Below are positions 1 through 11,217 of a stretch of DNA of 64,000 nt, one piece after another. The translations under genes were made by a program, and so were the position numbers. Each line of letters opens with the position of its first letter. The stretch's first letter is position 1. The notes below the pieces were generated by a model. It had not been told where the DNA came from, ran no database searches, and worked only from the letters and a program-made list of their open reading frames with translations. Source of the stretch: Eutreptiella sp. 'Long Island Sound 2002' (lineage: Eukaryota > Euglenozoa > Euglenophyceae > Eutreptiales > Eutreptiaceae). The stretch is from assembly GCA_964036045.1 (NCBI GenBank), contig OZ038381.1, forward strand, positions 153,902,352-153,966,351, given 5' to 3'.

Positions 1-906
1 GGCAAAGCAGAGGAAAAAGGACACTGACAGACCTGTTCTGACTTGTTTGCTGTGTGCCAATCCCCATTCGGTTTGATGGACCCAGCCACACTCATGCAGC
101 AGCACCACAAAAGGCAGGGCAAAAAGGAAAAAAGCAGCCAATCATGACCCCTGGATATGGCAGTTTGTGCAGTTTGCAGTTTTAACATTTGTCACCATGT
201 TTAGATGCACCCGGAAATTTTCTGGCTGGTGCCGGCGAAGGGCACTGCCACAGATAATCATCAGACATTACCCCCTCTCATTTTACAGCGCCAACGCCGT
301 AAATGTGTACCCACTATAGAATGATCCCCCCCTGCCCATTGGTGGTATTAACTGGTGTGTCCCATTAAGCTTGTGTGGAAAGCTTTTGAGTTCACCCCCA
401 TATCAGAATGATGCAACAAGAGGACTATGCAGGTTCCTCCCAATTTGTCCATCTCTGCCCTTCTCCGTCAGACAGGGATCCAAGGAGCGGTGTAGTGTCT
501 AGGGGTTCGAATATCCCTGCTTCTTGACCGCTTCCCCTCCGATACTCTTGACTATTTACGGCGCTGGCGCCGTAAACGGTAACGTTAGAAATGTGCCAAA
601 CCGCCTCCTATCCCCCCTTTGGCAATTCCTACACTTAATGGAAACCTCCGTGGTGTTTACGGCACTTTTCGCACTTGCGCGCCGCACGTTTACGGCACTA
701 CGCGTGCGCACAGTGCACCCCAAGCATGTGGCTATGCCGTGGATGGGGCTGTGGCTGTGGGTGTGCCTCCGACGGTGCAGTAACAGTCGGGGCCAACACT
801 GGCAGTGACAAGGTCATAGACAAATGGCATAGGTGGTGCTCTTGATGGGCCCAGAACCTGCGCTCGGAACATGCACTGCCACCACTGCTAATGCCACAGA
901 ACATAC
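1..906. other. Intronic or downstream stretch with TTTACGGCGC palindromes
   Basis: No convincing exon on either strand. At 555-576 is a perfect palindrome with 10-bp arms (TTTACGGCGC) and a 2-base centre. At 282-303 is an imperfect version (TTTACAGCGC, then CGCCGTAAA). Further GTTTACGGCA copies lie near 656 and 690. Confidence 0.5.
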
Positions 907-995
907 CAGTTCAAGCTGCGTCTTTTGGACGTGGGACTGGGGCAGGTTGTGCCGCAGCTTGTAAAATGCCCGGCTGTCGGGCTCTACGCACACTC
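907..995 (-). CDS. Exon 8: GVCVEPD segment
   Basis: Acceptor GTGCCCTCAG before 995, donor AACTG|GTATGT after 907. The two first bases complete a Gly codon from exon 7, and the exon ends in phase 0. It encodes GVCVEPDSRAFYKLRHNLP and QSHVQKTQLEL. The V-x-V-E-P sequence is the strand-2 acidic motif that contacts SAM ribose, and x-L-R-x-N-L-P follows it in FkbM enzymes. No further exon was found to the left edge. Confidence 0.65.
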
Positions 996-3900
996 CTGAG
1001 GGCACACCAAAACAGGGATGCATGTGCCAAGGCTCTGCGAGGGTGGCACCCCAAAAGGGCGTTTGTTGGGGTCGAGGGGCTGCGCGACAACCCTAACCCC
1101 AGCAGGACATCCGCACGACCGCGGGGCTCATGGGCTCGGGACCCCTCCGCCGTGGCTTCCGAACTCTTCGCCGTCAGTAACGCAAAGGCCCTCGCATCTG
1201 CAGTCTTCAGTCGTCCCCGACATTTCTGAACAGAATTGTGGCGCAGGGACATTCAACAGAGACTTGCTCTTGGCTTTCTCTGGTGCCAGAATGACCCTGC
1301 CCCCACCCCATTACCCCTTCACACCGTTCCTTTTCAGTCGTGTGTCACAGGCCGGACAATTGCGGCGTCGTTCGTGGGTCCATTTTGGAAGCAAGAGAAT
1401 TGATTTGCATATGACCCGCTTTGCCAATCACACGTGAAGCCCCTGCGGACCATTGGTCTCCATGCGCACGTCCGTGGGGCTATGCCGCCGCCCTGTTGAC
1501 CCTCAACTGGAGCCATCGTGGGTCGCAATAGAACTGTGCAATACACTTCTACTGCGAACCATTTCAGGGGGTTTTCCAGCGCCCTTTCAGGCGCGCTTAC
1601 GTGATCACTGTTCAGTGTCGGTGCTTGGTCGGCGCGTCGAGATTTGCATATGCACATGCACCCGCCTCTAAATGGCGCACTGCAGCGGCCGAGTAATGGT
1701 CGGCACCAGCAACGGCAGCAACAACACCAGCACCAGCACTATCACTTGTAACCAACAGCGGCAAAATTATTGGGCAGGACCTGAGTAATTCACAAATTTG
1801 CTCTGAGAACGCGTTTGGAACAGAGGCCACAGAGGGTCCGGGCCGACAGTCTGCAGAAGAGGGGAGGGCAATAGGAACGCCCTTCCCCACCACTCCTTGC
1901 TCTTACCCTCCAATGCGTCTCCCGTAACCGCCAATGGCCCTCGGACTTGCCAATTGTAGTGCTGCTGGGGCCAACGATCACGAGGTGCTGAATGGGTTGG
2001 TATGACGTGGCGTGCATCTGCGGGCCTGTGATCATTGGCGATTACAGTATGTATGTCACATCCTGAATCATGTTCTTCAGACAGTGGAAAGGCACCATCC
2101 CATTTGTGCAAACAGCCCCCAGCCCCCATCAGTGGGCTGTCCTTTGAATGCCAATCTCCCCCATCATACGCGACGCTGTCTTGTGTGGCAAGAGAAATGG
2201 GGGACATGGAGTTCCTTCAGGCGAGTGAGCGTGCACACCGGGGGGGGGGGGGGGGGCGACTACACCCGATCCTGATGCAAAACCAACCCCCCAGCTATCT
2301 GTCAAAACTTGGGGCGGGGAGTATTGGCGGTTCGGCGGGGGGGTTCCCAAGGTGGGGGGGCCTGCGCGCGACCCACTACTACCACATGCATACCTCCGGG
2401 GGGGATGTCTGTCTGGGGGTTTGGAGTTATGGAGGTGATAATAGTGCTTTCTCGTCTTTGCTGGGGACTGCATGTGAGCTGGGGAAGAGCTCTGAATGCA
2501 GGATCTTCACTTCGCAACAAATGACCTTTGTATAGCGCCCCGTCTTGCAAATCTGGCGCTCAAAGCATGGATCGTTTGATGAAAGGGAAGCATGCATAAA
2601 AAAAATTGAGCGCCATTGGAGCGATACCCCCAAACCCACTACTTCTACAACCCCAGGGGGGGGGGAGGCTGGGGGGGATTGCATACAAGGACTGGGCCCG
2701 GCCGCCCCCCCCCCCCCCCCGCCCCCCCGGGGGTGCACACCAGAGCGTTTGGAGAGTGTCGAGAGGCAATGCACTGGACAACTGTCCGCTGAACAGGCGT
2801 TCCTTACCGCAAAAGAAAACACACAACGACCTGAAGGCAGCGGCTGGGGGGGCGTGGGGCAACAGACGGTGTGGGGAAACCAATCAGAAAGTGCAACAGA
2901 GTGGCGGTGGGCAGGAGGCAGGGCGACATGGGCAGTGAGTTACGCTGGCGCACTGCATGTGTCTCCCAGGCCTTGTTCTGTCGTCAGGAGGGCATTGCTG
3001 GAGGGCTGTTGTTTCTTCAAACTCCATTCCCGGTCAGTGTGCCCTCACCCGCCGTGGCTTGCCCTCAACAAGGGTCTGGGGGGGCGCATACCTTGCCGTC
3101 ATTGGCTCCGATGTTCAGCGCAAACTTGCTCAAGGTGTGCTTCCGAGCAAACACGGGGATCACCTGCAAAACAGTGCAGCACAATGAACAAACCCTGTGA
3201 CACAATAGAACATCAACTCTGTACATCCAACCAAACCCTCCTCCCTCCCCCTCTCTCCCCATCTCTCCCTAAAGCAGTCCCCCCCCCCTCCCCCCAGTAC
3301 CACCCTTCGGACAACCTCAAGGCACCCTTTCCCACGGGCAGGCTCAGCCCCACAGATGAAACGAAGACGTTGACCACCACTGAGCGACCTCACTCCCAGA
3401 CCATGGCAGCCTCCGGACTGCAGCACTACACCCTGCACCATGAGCACCATGGGCACATGGTGGAAAAAAAGCCCTCCGCACAGAGGCACAAGCCCTCCGC
3501 AGAGAGGCGCCGTACTTGCCGGTGTCCGCTCTCAACTGGTAACGCTCGCTGCAATGCTTCCCAATATTGTACTACCATCCCAAATCCAAAAGCGAAATAA
3601 ATCCCGCCCACCCACCCAACCCATGGCACGCTCACTCCCTCCTTCTCTTTTAGCCACCACAACAGCAAGCCTGTGTGCCACTACAGAGTAGCCGGTACAT
3701 GGTTTGTCCCGGAATTCCATAGTGTGGCCAGGACACCAGAGAGGCACAGGGGATAATAGTAGATGGGGGCACGCATACAACCGTTTGAGAAAAAGGGACA
3801 AGACAGGAAATCGGAAAAACACACACTGGAAGGTCCAACCGCAATGGACTCCGGGTAGGCGGTGTAGCGCGCCGAATCAAGCTGCACCACAAATCCATCC

Positions 3901-6900
3901 TTCCTTCCCTCTTTCCCGCCCTCTCAAACGAGCTCCTTCCATCTCTCCTCCCTCTCCGCCCGCCGGCCCGCCCGCCCACTCAATCCCTCATCCCTGTGAC
4001 CTCCAGCAAAGTATACAGCGTCATGAACTTGTAGTGCTTTTTAATGCGCCATAGCTCTGCAAACGCAAATGTCATGTTGAATGAGGGAGGCAGCTGCAGA
4101 CTGTACAATTGATTGGACACGCCCATGATGTGCTTGAACGGGTGCTGCTTTTCGATGTCTTCTCCACCAATAACAGCGTATCTGTGCCAAAGGAAATGAC
4201 AAGACATGGGTCAGTCTTGAGCACCACCGAGCCACTCAGTCAGGGGCTCCAAGGGACTGCCTTCGAAAAGTGTTTCACAAGAAGCTGCCCTCGTCCCTGT
4301 GGCGACTCGGAAAGCACGTCGTCGGACCTTCTCCGCTGCTGTCATGCCGTGCCAAGCAGGCGTCGCGGAGCACCTTACCCTCAAGGCCCCCGCAGGTCCT
4401 CGTGTGCTGGGCCTCCAGAGCCCGCAGGGCGGTAGCGCTGGCTTTCCCTGATGCGGTGGCAGAGGCGCCCCCAGTACCTGCACCAGGTGGAGCCCCTCGT
4501 GCTGGCCTGGCAGGCTCCAGAGCCACGACCCTTCCAGCGGCTCCCACTGCCGCTGAGGGGCAGACTGCAGCGATGGTCTCACTAGTCCAGTCAAGGGAGG
4601 GATGGGGTTCTTGAAATCGTCTGTTGCAACTGCTCCACGAAGGTCGGGAGTCCACCTCAAGTCCACTTCAGGTGCAGTACCAAGTATGCACCGCACCGCC
4701 TCCAACAGCTCAGCTCATCAACCTTCAACAAACATCACTAGCCCTCAGCATTAATCTTGAACGTTCCACAGCCAACCCTTAAGAACCCCAATATTGCATG
4801 GTCACCCCCACAATCAGCCCTCCATTACCATCAGCAAATGCTGTTTGGGGGTATGCAGCCTCAGGCAGCAAAACAACTCCCCAGAGAGAGAGCGGACCAA
4901 GTATTTGAGTGATTTGATGTTACGGTTGCCCCGCAATGAATGCAGCAGCCGGCGCAGTAGCAGCCAAGCATGCAGTGAGGTCCAACTACATAGGGCATTG
5001 CACTGGGATCTGCACAACTGGAGGCATCCCCAATCATCATAAGGGAAAAGGGACGGTGAGTGTCAACGGCCATCAACCACCACCAACAACCAGAAGAAGA
5101 TCTCCGCCGCACGATGACGAGCGTTTTTGGGGCAGCGCCTCATGATCCCCTCATTCATGGTCAGGCAGGAAGCTGCTTCTTTACGACGAGTCAAAGTGTG
5201 CATGCAAACACAGGCCCGTACACCATACTTTCGTGCACGTCCAATACCTCTCCTTTTGCTTCAAGACGTCGCGGCACTTGAAATGCACAGAGCTGTTCGT
5301 ATCTTCAGAGGGAAGCACTTGCAACTGCACAAGCAGATGGGGCATGAAAAGCAGGGCTTGGCAATGTCTCATTGATCCCAAGCCCTTTCACGGCAGACAG
5401 TTGTAGAGACTTGTTCATTGGGGCCCTCAACAGTCACCATTTGTGCATTCCATTGGAGTGCTGGGTCAGAATTTCCTTCTCAGCAGCAAAAACACCTGAA
5501 TCCCCCGATGCAGACCATATCGTTGATTCAGGTGTGATACCCACAGAGGCTGCCTGCTCCGGAGGCTCTCGAGCTCCAGCAGCAGCAGCCCTCATGGCCC
5601 CTGGCTGATGGGGGAGAGATGTCTGTTGGAAGTCCTCTACGCACCTTCCTCCTCGAGCACCTGCTCGGCGATAGCAGTGCCAGAGTGCAGCAGGGACGTG
5701 CAGCAGGCCCCCCAACAACGCTGTGTGTGCTAGATTCGACAGGACCCCTCCATGGGACCGCAAAATCCAAGCTTCCAAAAGCGGAAAAAACAGGTCACCC
5801 TATTTAGGTCCTGCACGCTCTGCGTACAGGGGTCAGCGCAGAAGCAGGACGTGGCAGAGCCACCGGGCCGCCCCCCAAGCCTCACCCTTAGTGTACACGC
5901 CGCGAGAGAAGGACCCGCGCCAAGGGCTCAGGTGTCTTCGCTGTGGGCCCTTCCGTGCCCCTTGCCCGGGGTCTCCGATCCTCTCGGGGGCGCAGACGCT
6001 CTCCCCTTCCCCTCATCCCCTGGCAGCATCATAGCAGCCGATCTGGTGAAGCCCAGAGCAAAAAGGCCGCGTGCTGTGGCTGGGCAATGGCATCCTGGTG
6101 CTGGTGCCCTGCTTGCTGTGCCGGCCCCCGCAGCCCCCCGACCCCTCTTGGGCTTGCTTGGGGTGGAGAGCCCAGGCGACCTGGCTTGCACCGGTCGCTT
6201 GTCCGCGGCCGTGGGACGGCAGTGTGCCGAGGGCTGGCTGAGGTCCCCCTGCCCCCCCCCCCTCCCTTGCGGGGCTGCTGACTAGCTGCCCACCTGCGCC
6301 TCTGCCCCCCCCCCCCCCCCCGGGTTGGGTGCTCCGATTCTGGTGGCGGCTGCGATGCCGTTGTGGCCGTCCCTCCCTCTGCCGGTGCCCGGCTGGCGGC
6401 GGCAGGGGGGGGGGGGGGTTGGGGGCGGGGTCCACTGCCGCGCCGTCTTGGAACGGGGGAATAAAGTCGGGAGAGGGAGCGGGCAGGCCGCTCCTTGGCT
6501 CCCGCTCAGGGAGCAGGGTGGCCGGTAAGGAGGGGGCGAGATCCTTTGGCCGTGACCCCCCCCTCTGGGTCCTTGGCTGCCTTGTAGCGCTTCTGCTGGC
6601 GCTGGCCCCGTCCGCGGGGCCCCCCTTCGATGCTCGCTTCCTGCCCTTGCCCGGCTCTGTCCGGTTGTCTAGCTCCTGGGCCACCGGCGAAGGGGCTGAC
6701 GGCGCGTCCTTGTCCCCCGGCTCACTCGGCCGCTGCAGCCATCCATGCATGCCTCTGGCCGCGGAGACCCGCTCCGCCTGTGGCAGCCTCCGCATGGCCG
6801 GTCGCGTGACGTACGATCCCCGGCCCGTTGGCGCTCCTGTTGCCCTGGGGTGGCCTGTGTGTCCGTACCGGCAGCAGTTGGCAACTCCCTGGCCCATTGC

Positions 6901-8707
6901 CCGGCAGTGCTCGCATGACGGTGCCCCATGCGTGGGGCAGAGCCCTCCTGTGGAGCCTCGTCCCTTGCCTAGCCCACGCCGAGAGGAGGGGACCCCCTGT
7001 GCGGCCGCTGGCTGCGCCGCTCCCGAGCTAGCGGACTATTCTGCCGGCCGTGCCGGCGGGCAGCGCGGCCGTCGTTTCGCCCGCTGGTACGGCCGCAGGG
7101 GCGCCTTGCCCGCTGGTGCCGGGGGGAAGAATCCTCCTAAGAAATTAGCCATTGGTGCCGCATGTAGAGGTCTGCTCAGCCGTTGCTGCCACTGCGTGAC
7201 ACAGTGCGCTGCCAAGCCCTCAAGCATCCTCATCATCTCGCCGCGGGCGGCAAAGTAGGGGTGTCCCTTCAGCCCAAGGCACGTGCGACCCCCTAATGCA
7301 ATTAGGGAGTGGCACTTGGGGGACTCCTCCGCACGCAGGAGGTGGCCCACCAGCAGGTGCGGCTGGAGTGCCCAGGCCGCTTGCCGTAGGACCGCTGCTC
7401 GCTCCTTCAGTGGAAGCACAGTCATCCGCAGGGCGTGCTCCGGGCGCGCGGGCAGTGCCCGACCTGAGGTGGCCTTTTCCAAAAGCGGAAAAAATATCTT
7501 GCGTTGTTTGGACAGAGCATCGGGTGTTCAAGGGGACGAGGGGCTTGCGCAAGCACACGCCCAAATCAGGTAAAAAGACGGCCCTGCTGGGATGCTATAC
7601 TTAGGCCGGGATGTGCACAAACGTACGACCCATAAGCGGTGCTTGTGCGGCTTGGGACCCGTCGCCGCAACGTGACCTTCACATCAAAATGGAGAGAAGT
7701 GGGTTGCAGTCTCAAGCACAAGGTTGTCACGAGCCGAACCAACTCTTCACAGGCACAACACCAGCCTTCCCACTACAACTGGCTCACAGACATGTCTTTT
7801 TGCATTCCTGACCAAAACAGATGAGCCATACTCTGCCGATGGTCGTCACCCGGGGCACCGCCCCCTTGACAATCTGCAAAATGACCGGTGTCCGACGCGT
7901 CTGTGCTGACTCCAGCACGGCGCCGCAGGCGCCCCGTCTGTTCACTCGCATGTTCTGCCATGGCGGCGCCAGGCACCTCACAAATAGACCCTGTCTGCAG
8001 AACGGCGGCGAATCGTAGTTTGACAACGCCGTGCCCTGCGCACAAGGGGGTACCAAGGAAACAGTACACAGAGGGACTGTGCAAGGAGTGTACACACGGA
8101 GAGTTCTCACCGACTGGGCTGCTGCACAGTGTGGGATCTGAGGGGGCATGCAGATGGGCATGAGCAACACCTGCTCATCAGGTTGCACCGAGTGAAGGTG
8201 CTGGTCCTCCTCCACAGGCCCTTGATGCTGCTCGCTCTGGGACACCGGTGCGGTGCCCGCAGAAGTCTGAGGGTTAGCTCTCTGCTGATCCTGACGATGC
8301 TCGCCCTCTGAGGAGGCGTCATGCCCCACTTCCGTCAGAAGGCTGGGGGCTGGCTTGGACTGAGTCGCTGTGTCCTCCAGGAGAGGCAGCTTTGGCGGCC
8401 GCAGCAGCTCCTCGAATGCCACGGATTTGGGCCGTTGCAAGGGCATCTCCACCGCCAGAGGTTTGGGTTGCAGCAACGGCAGTGGCTCCGGTGGCCGCAC
8501 ATGTGCTACGTTTTGGGTGGGCGGTGGCGATGGTGACAAGACCTCAGGCACCACCGGCAGTGGCAACGGCTGCAACTGGCTTTTGACCTGCGGTACGCCG
8601 ACAGTCAGATCCCCAAAAGCCCAGAGGGAAAATTGCCAGAGGGCAAAGAAGCCAAAAAACATGAGCGCTGGCCATCGGCATCTGACGTATTTCGAGACAC
8701 CAGACAT
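907..8707 (-). CDS. FkbM-like methyltransferase with N-terminal membrane anchor, split gene, 3' end beyond window
   Basis: Seven exons are traceable on the minus strand: 8707-8111, 5324-5248, 5009-4829, 4181-4001, 3163-3092, 1850-1781 and 995-907. Every adjacent pair except 5009-4829/4181-4001 has matching phase, so at least one exon of that interval is missing from my model. The first exon encodes a type II membrane anchor followed by a Pro-rich stalk. The last three encode the start of a class I SAM-dependent methyltransferase fold. ALNIGANDGK is the glycine-rich SAM loop, DPLWPLF follows it, and GVCVEPD carries the acidic residue after strand 2. FkbM enzymes O-methylate sugars or other small molecules; a Golgi lumen location would fit the anchor but is inference. 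The rest of the catalytic domain should lie left of base 1. Membership of exon 1 in the same gene rests on phase and spacing only. Confidence 0.55.
1781..1850 (-). CDS. Exon 7 (DPLWPLF motif)
   Basis: A strong pyrimidine tract and acceptor (CCCTCTTCTGCAG) precede 1850. The exon is 70 nt, phase 0 in and phase 1 out (ACTCAG|GTCCTG). It encodes TVGPDPLWPLFQTRSQ then SKFVNYS. A D-P-x-W/Y-P-L-F segment right after the NIGANDG loop is what I expect of the algal FkbM-like subfamily, from memory of the family and not from a search. Confidence 0.62.
1851..3091. other. Intron with homopolymer G and C runs
   Basis: Intron of the FkbM-like gene. It holds G runs near 2241-2256 and C runs near 2700-2716. 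The open frames across it follow base composition and show no family motif. Confidence 0.45.
3092..3163 (-). CDS. Exon 6: SAM-binding loop (NIGANDG)
   Basis: A clean 24-codon phase-0/phase-0 exon between TTTTGCAG and AAG|GTATGC. It encodes VIPVFARKHTLSKF followed by ALNIGANDGK. The NIGANDG segment is methyltransferase motif I as seen in FkbM-like proteins, and is the strongest single indication of the gene's identity. Confidence 0.7.
4001..4181 (-). CDS. Exon 5 of FkbM-like gene
   Basis: The acceptor TTTGGCACAG precedes 4181; the exon is 181 nt and ends CTGGAG|GTCACA in phase 0, matching the next exon. It encodes 60 residues including YAVIGGEDIEK, SNQLYSLQLPPSFNMTFAF and AELWRIKKHYKFMTLYTLLE. 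The upstream exon must end in phase 2. I could not place it: the GTAAGG donor at 4378 leaves a stop in the required phase. Confidence 0.55.
4829..5009 (-). CDS. Exon 3 of FkbM-like gene
   Basis: The acceptor is TTGTGCAG before 5009 and the likely donor is CTGATG|GTAATG. The first base completes an Arg codon from the previous exon. The open frame encodes SQCNALCSWTSLHAWLLL and then RNIKSLKYLVRSLSGEL, a mixed hydrophobic/basic segment. A second frame through the same bases is also open, so the donor is less certain than the acceptor. Confidence 0.42.
5248..5324 (-). CDS. Exon 2 of FkbM-like gene
   Basis: A pyrimidine-rich acceptor (GCTTGTGCAG) precedes base 5324 and a donor GAGAG|GTATTG ends the exon at 5248. 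It starts in phase 0, matching the end of exon 1, and ends with two bases of an Arg codon that the next exon's first base completes. It encodes 25 residues beginning LQVLPSEDTNSS and ending DVLKQKE. Confidence 0.5.
5773..5790. repeat. Target-site duplication, left copy
   Basis: TTCCAAAAGCGGAAAAAA, identical over 18 bp to 7477-7494. The pair brackets the LINE fragment exactly, as target-primed reverse transcription would leave it. Confidence 0.75.
5791..7476 (-). mobile_element. LINE fragment C, 5'-truncated, in intron 1 of the FkbM-like gene
   Basis: The minus strand from 7476 encodes the C-terminal part of the LINE ORF that also occurs at 15.5-19.0 kb. ATSGRALPARPE and LKERAAVLRQAAWAL align with the GRPLPPTPQT and QEKGRVLRLAVSLL segments of LINE A, followed by GLKGHPYF (LINE A: GVKGRPIF). 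After a frame change, GVANCCRYGHTGHPR matches the GVRHCC-x-RGH motif of the other copies, and an Arg/Pro-rich tail follows. The frames at 7476-7036 and 6897-6013 are separated by frameshifts, so it is dead. The 5' end is truncated inside the post-RT region. Two identical 18-bp flanks mark both ends. Confidence 0.75.
7477..7494. repeat. Target-site duplication, right copy
   Basis: Second copy of the 18-bp sequence at 5773-5790, adjoining the truncated 5' end of LINE C. Confidence 0.75.
8111..8707 (-). CDS. Exon 1: membrane anchor and proline-rich stalk
   Basis: The frame opens at ATG 8707 (an in-frame GTG precedes it) and runs 199 codons to a consensus donor (TCG|GTGAGA, GT at 8110-8109), phase 0. 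Basic residues (KYVRCRW) precede one hydrophobic segment (about residues 13-31), the topology of a type II signal anchor. Residues ~40-120 are rich in Pro, Leu and Gln; residues ~120-190 are Gln/Glu/Ser-rich and probably disordered. No catalytic motif lies in this exon. The frame stays open past the donor, but that part looks non-coding. Confidence 0.6.
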
Positions 8708-8849
8708 CACGTGGTCAGTCCCGTGGACATGGGGCCAGAAGCATCAACACCCGGCCTCTGAGGTGAAAGGATCCCGCAGGACAAGCAGCAAAGAACAACC
8801 TGTCAGGTCAGGGCAGACGTGGCAGTACAGGGGTTGCGTGACAGCATTG

Positions 8850-9273
8850 CATGCGGCATGACAATGCCTGGGCACACAGCACAGCACAGACCATCCCCCA
8901 CCTTTGCAATGCACTTGCTGGCACACGACGGTTCCCCTGCCCCCCTCAGAAAATTTAAGAAAAGCCTGGCACACAACGAGACATGCACACAACAAGGGCG
9001 TAGGAAGGTGTGTTTGTGCTCCACAGGTGCGCTGCAGGGCGCGTCGTCGCAGGCACCAACAACAAGGGATAATTCTTTGAAAACCCACAGACACCAAAAC
9101 CTACAGTAAGAAGATAAAACCACGGTTCAGTAGCCATTTGGGGTACTTGTCCACAAAAATGGTTCTCAGGGAGGGTGGCACATTGATCTGTTGACATGAT
9201 CACTCGCAACAAAACAGAGACTACAGCCCCAGCTCAGTGCGCAGAGCGTGGCACGTCCATTCTACTGGCTAAC
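8850..9273. other. No supported gene
   Basis: Small overlapping frames only. Around 9190-9260 the sequence loosely resembles 15280-15340 (a shared GACTACRGCCC motif followed by AGCTCA). Confidence 0.4.
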
Positions 9274-10303
9274 TTATTCCAAAGGTACAGGGCAATGGGG
9301 GTGCAGAAACGTGTCCATCTCCAACTGCACCTTGTTCAAAGCTGTCTCCTCTCTGTCCGGTTTGAAGAAATCAATGATGTTGTGGGGCGTGGGGGCGTTC
9401 GCACAGGCAACAGCAACATGCGTGAAACAGTTGCACAACCATCGACTTTTGGAGCAACTGACGGTGTCCCCAACCCCCTGGTGACTATTCAAGGGGTTGG
9501 GCGGGGTACGTTGCTGAACCCATTTGTGCGCGTAAACATTGCAACATGCAACAAAAGTTGGGGGAATTGTTCCACACTTAGGCACCTGGTGATCTGGAAG
9601 TGTTCGCACGTTGTGCGCAAGGCGGGTGCGTGGTGGGTGCCACTCCCCACATATGCTTTGCAAACAGCAACACTCAAGGTCCAAATCTACCCGCAGTTTG
9701 TAGTCATTCTAAGGATAAGAAGAGGAGACATCCCTTCCAGCCCTGTTATTTGGCCACATGGTTTGTACCATGAAATGACAAGACAACGCAACAGGTTTTC
9801 CTGGTTTGCAACACAAGAACAGCCCTCAGATGCCACCTTACACACCAGCGATTGTTGTGAACTTTTAGGACAATCGTCCTCAAAAGAAAACAGTCATTTT
9901 TGGACATGAAATTGGCCACATAACGGGCTAGATGGCTCTAAGTCACACCAAACTTGCTGCGGATGATGCACACCCCTGTTCCACATGAAATGGATGGCAG
10001 CAGCACACTCCATCCTTACCTTCCCCTTGTTGTTTGCCTTGTCATTGTTTAATGAGGCACGGGTGCAAGTTCGTGCAGCAAGCCGTGCCTCATCTAAAAC
10101 TGGTTGCAGCATGGTGCGTGCCACAGTGGCCAGTGCCTTACCTGTCCATTTTACAACTAGGTCCCGTGTCCCGTTTATGCCACACAACAGGACACGGAGA
10201 ACCCCATGGAGGCCATAATCAGGCACTCGCCTATCACTTGTAATGGTCCTATATATAGCACCTATGGCAACAACCCCTATCCAGTTGGCGTCTATTGCAC
10301 TTG
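9274..10303 (-). CDS. Two terminal exons of an unrecognised gene
   Basis: Exon 10303-10020 follows acceptor CTTTGGCACAG, begins with two bases completing a codon, and ends AAG|GTAAGG in phase 0. Exon ~9708-9274 follows TTATCCTTAG and continues in phase 0 to a stop at 9274. The first exon encodes SAIDANWIGVVAIGAIYRT, GLHGVLRVLLCGINGTRDLV and KWTGKALATVARTM. The second encodes NDYKLRVDLDLECCC, CGEWHPPRTRLAHNV and a Cys-rich stretch, then IIDFFKPDREETALNK. I do not recognise the family. A transposase is possible because a related locus seems to exist at 14.6-15.3 kb. The upstream exon, which must end in phase 1, was not found. Confidence 0.45.
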
Positions 10304-10624
10304 CTGTGCCAAAGGTAGCAAGGCAAGGAGCACGGCTGTGCATGCAGACCCAACACACCGTGGCACCGGGGGATTCTGCCTTCCAGTTTTGGCACCCTGC
10401 CATGAGCACCTGCGCTTTCCCATCTGCATACAGAAAAAAAAGGGACAGCCTATCATTCCCTTCCGTATCTTTAAAACTTACAGTTGCCGCATCACATGTC
10501 GCTCAAACGCACAGCACGGAATTTTTTTTGGCACCGAAATACTTGGCACCATGCCAACCCTTGGTGACAGTCATTCTTCCAATTTTGCTTGCAACATTGT
10601 CAGCAACGGGTCCAATCATGCTCT

Positions 10625-10760
10625 GCCATTGGGAGCGTTGCTTCGGACATCGGAAGTGTTTTCCCCGACCGATCGGTGGGTGCACTGCACCCAACTGTGG
10701 TGCAATTTGCAACCATTCATCGGAAGCATTGCTTCCGACAACGGAAGCGTTTTTGGAGCC
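10625..10760. repeat. Cluster of palindromic CGGAAGC/GCTTCCG motifs, copy 1
   Basis: Five or more GGAAGC or GCTTCC hexamers at roughly 20-30 bp spacing, some paired as CATCGGAAGC-ATTGCTTCCG palindromes. The same motif set recurs at 14874-14985. Both clusters lie upstream, on the minus strand, of short CCGTGCTGTG-containing sequences (10505, 15140), suggesting two copies of one element. Confidence 0.55.
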
Positions 10761-11217
10761 GATTTTGGGTGCGCACGCCGGTGTGAGGTGTGCACCATAG
10801 CTAGGGACGATCATGCAATGACCCCCCCCCCCCCCCCGAAACACCTTAAATGTCAAAAAAAACGCCAAATTCACCACCCCTCCAAGCACCACCACCACCA
10901 CCATCACCCATATATAAAGTTCACTAATGTACAATGCTCCGCCACTCCTTAAACAGAAGCTGCCCCGGCTACCATGGCCAGCCGTGGCCAATCACAGGGT
11001 CCCGATGCTGGACCCGACTCACGGAGCGCCGGCTTCCCCCCCTCCGCCCTGCCCCCCTTCCGCCACAGCTCGCTTCCCGCCCAGCCCAGTTAGTCCTCCC
11101 CACCTTGCATGCACAAACACAGACGTACACAACAACACGAATGAGCTATGGCTTGGTCTCTTGTTTCAAAGCACTTCAGTGTCGGTAGGGAAGAAAGCCC
11201 CTCACTCAGCAAATGGG

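Noticed and set aside
4211-4705. Minus-strand ORF as the missing exon of the FkbM-like gene
   Set aside because: A good donor exists at 4378, but the phase required by the next exon contains a stop just before it, and no clear acceptor was found.
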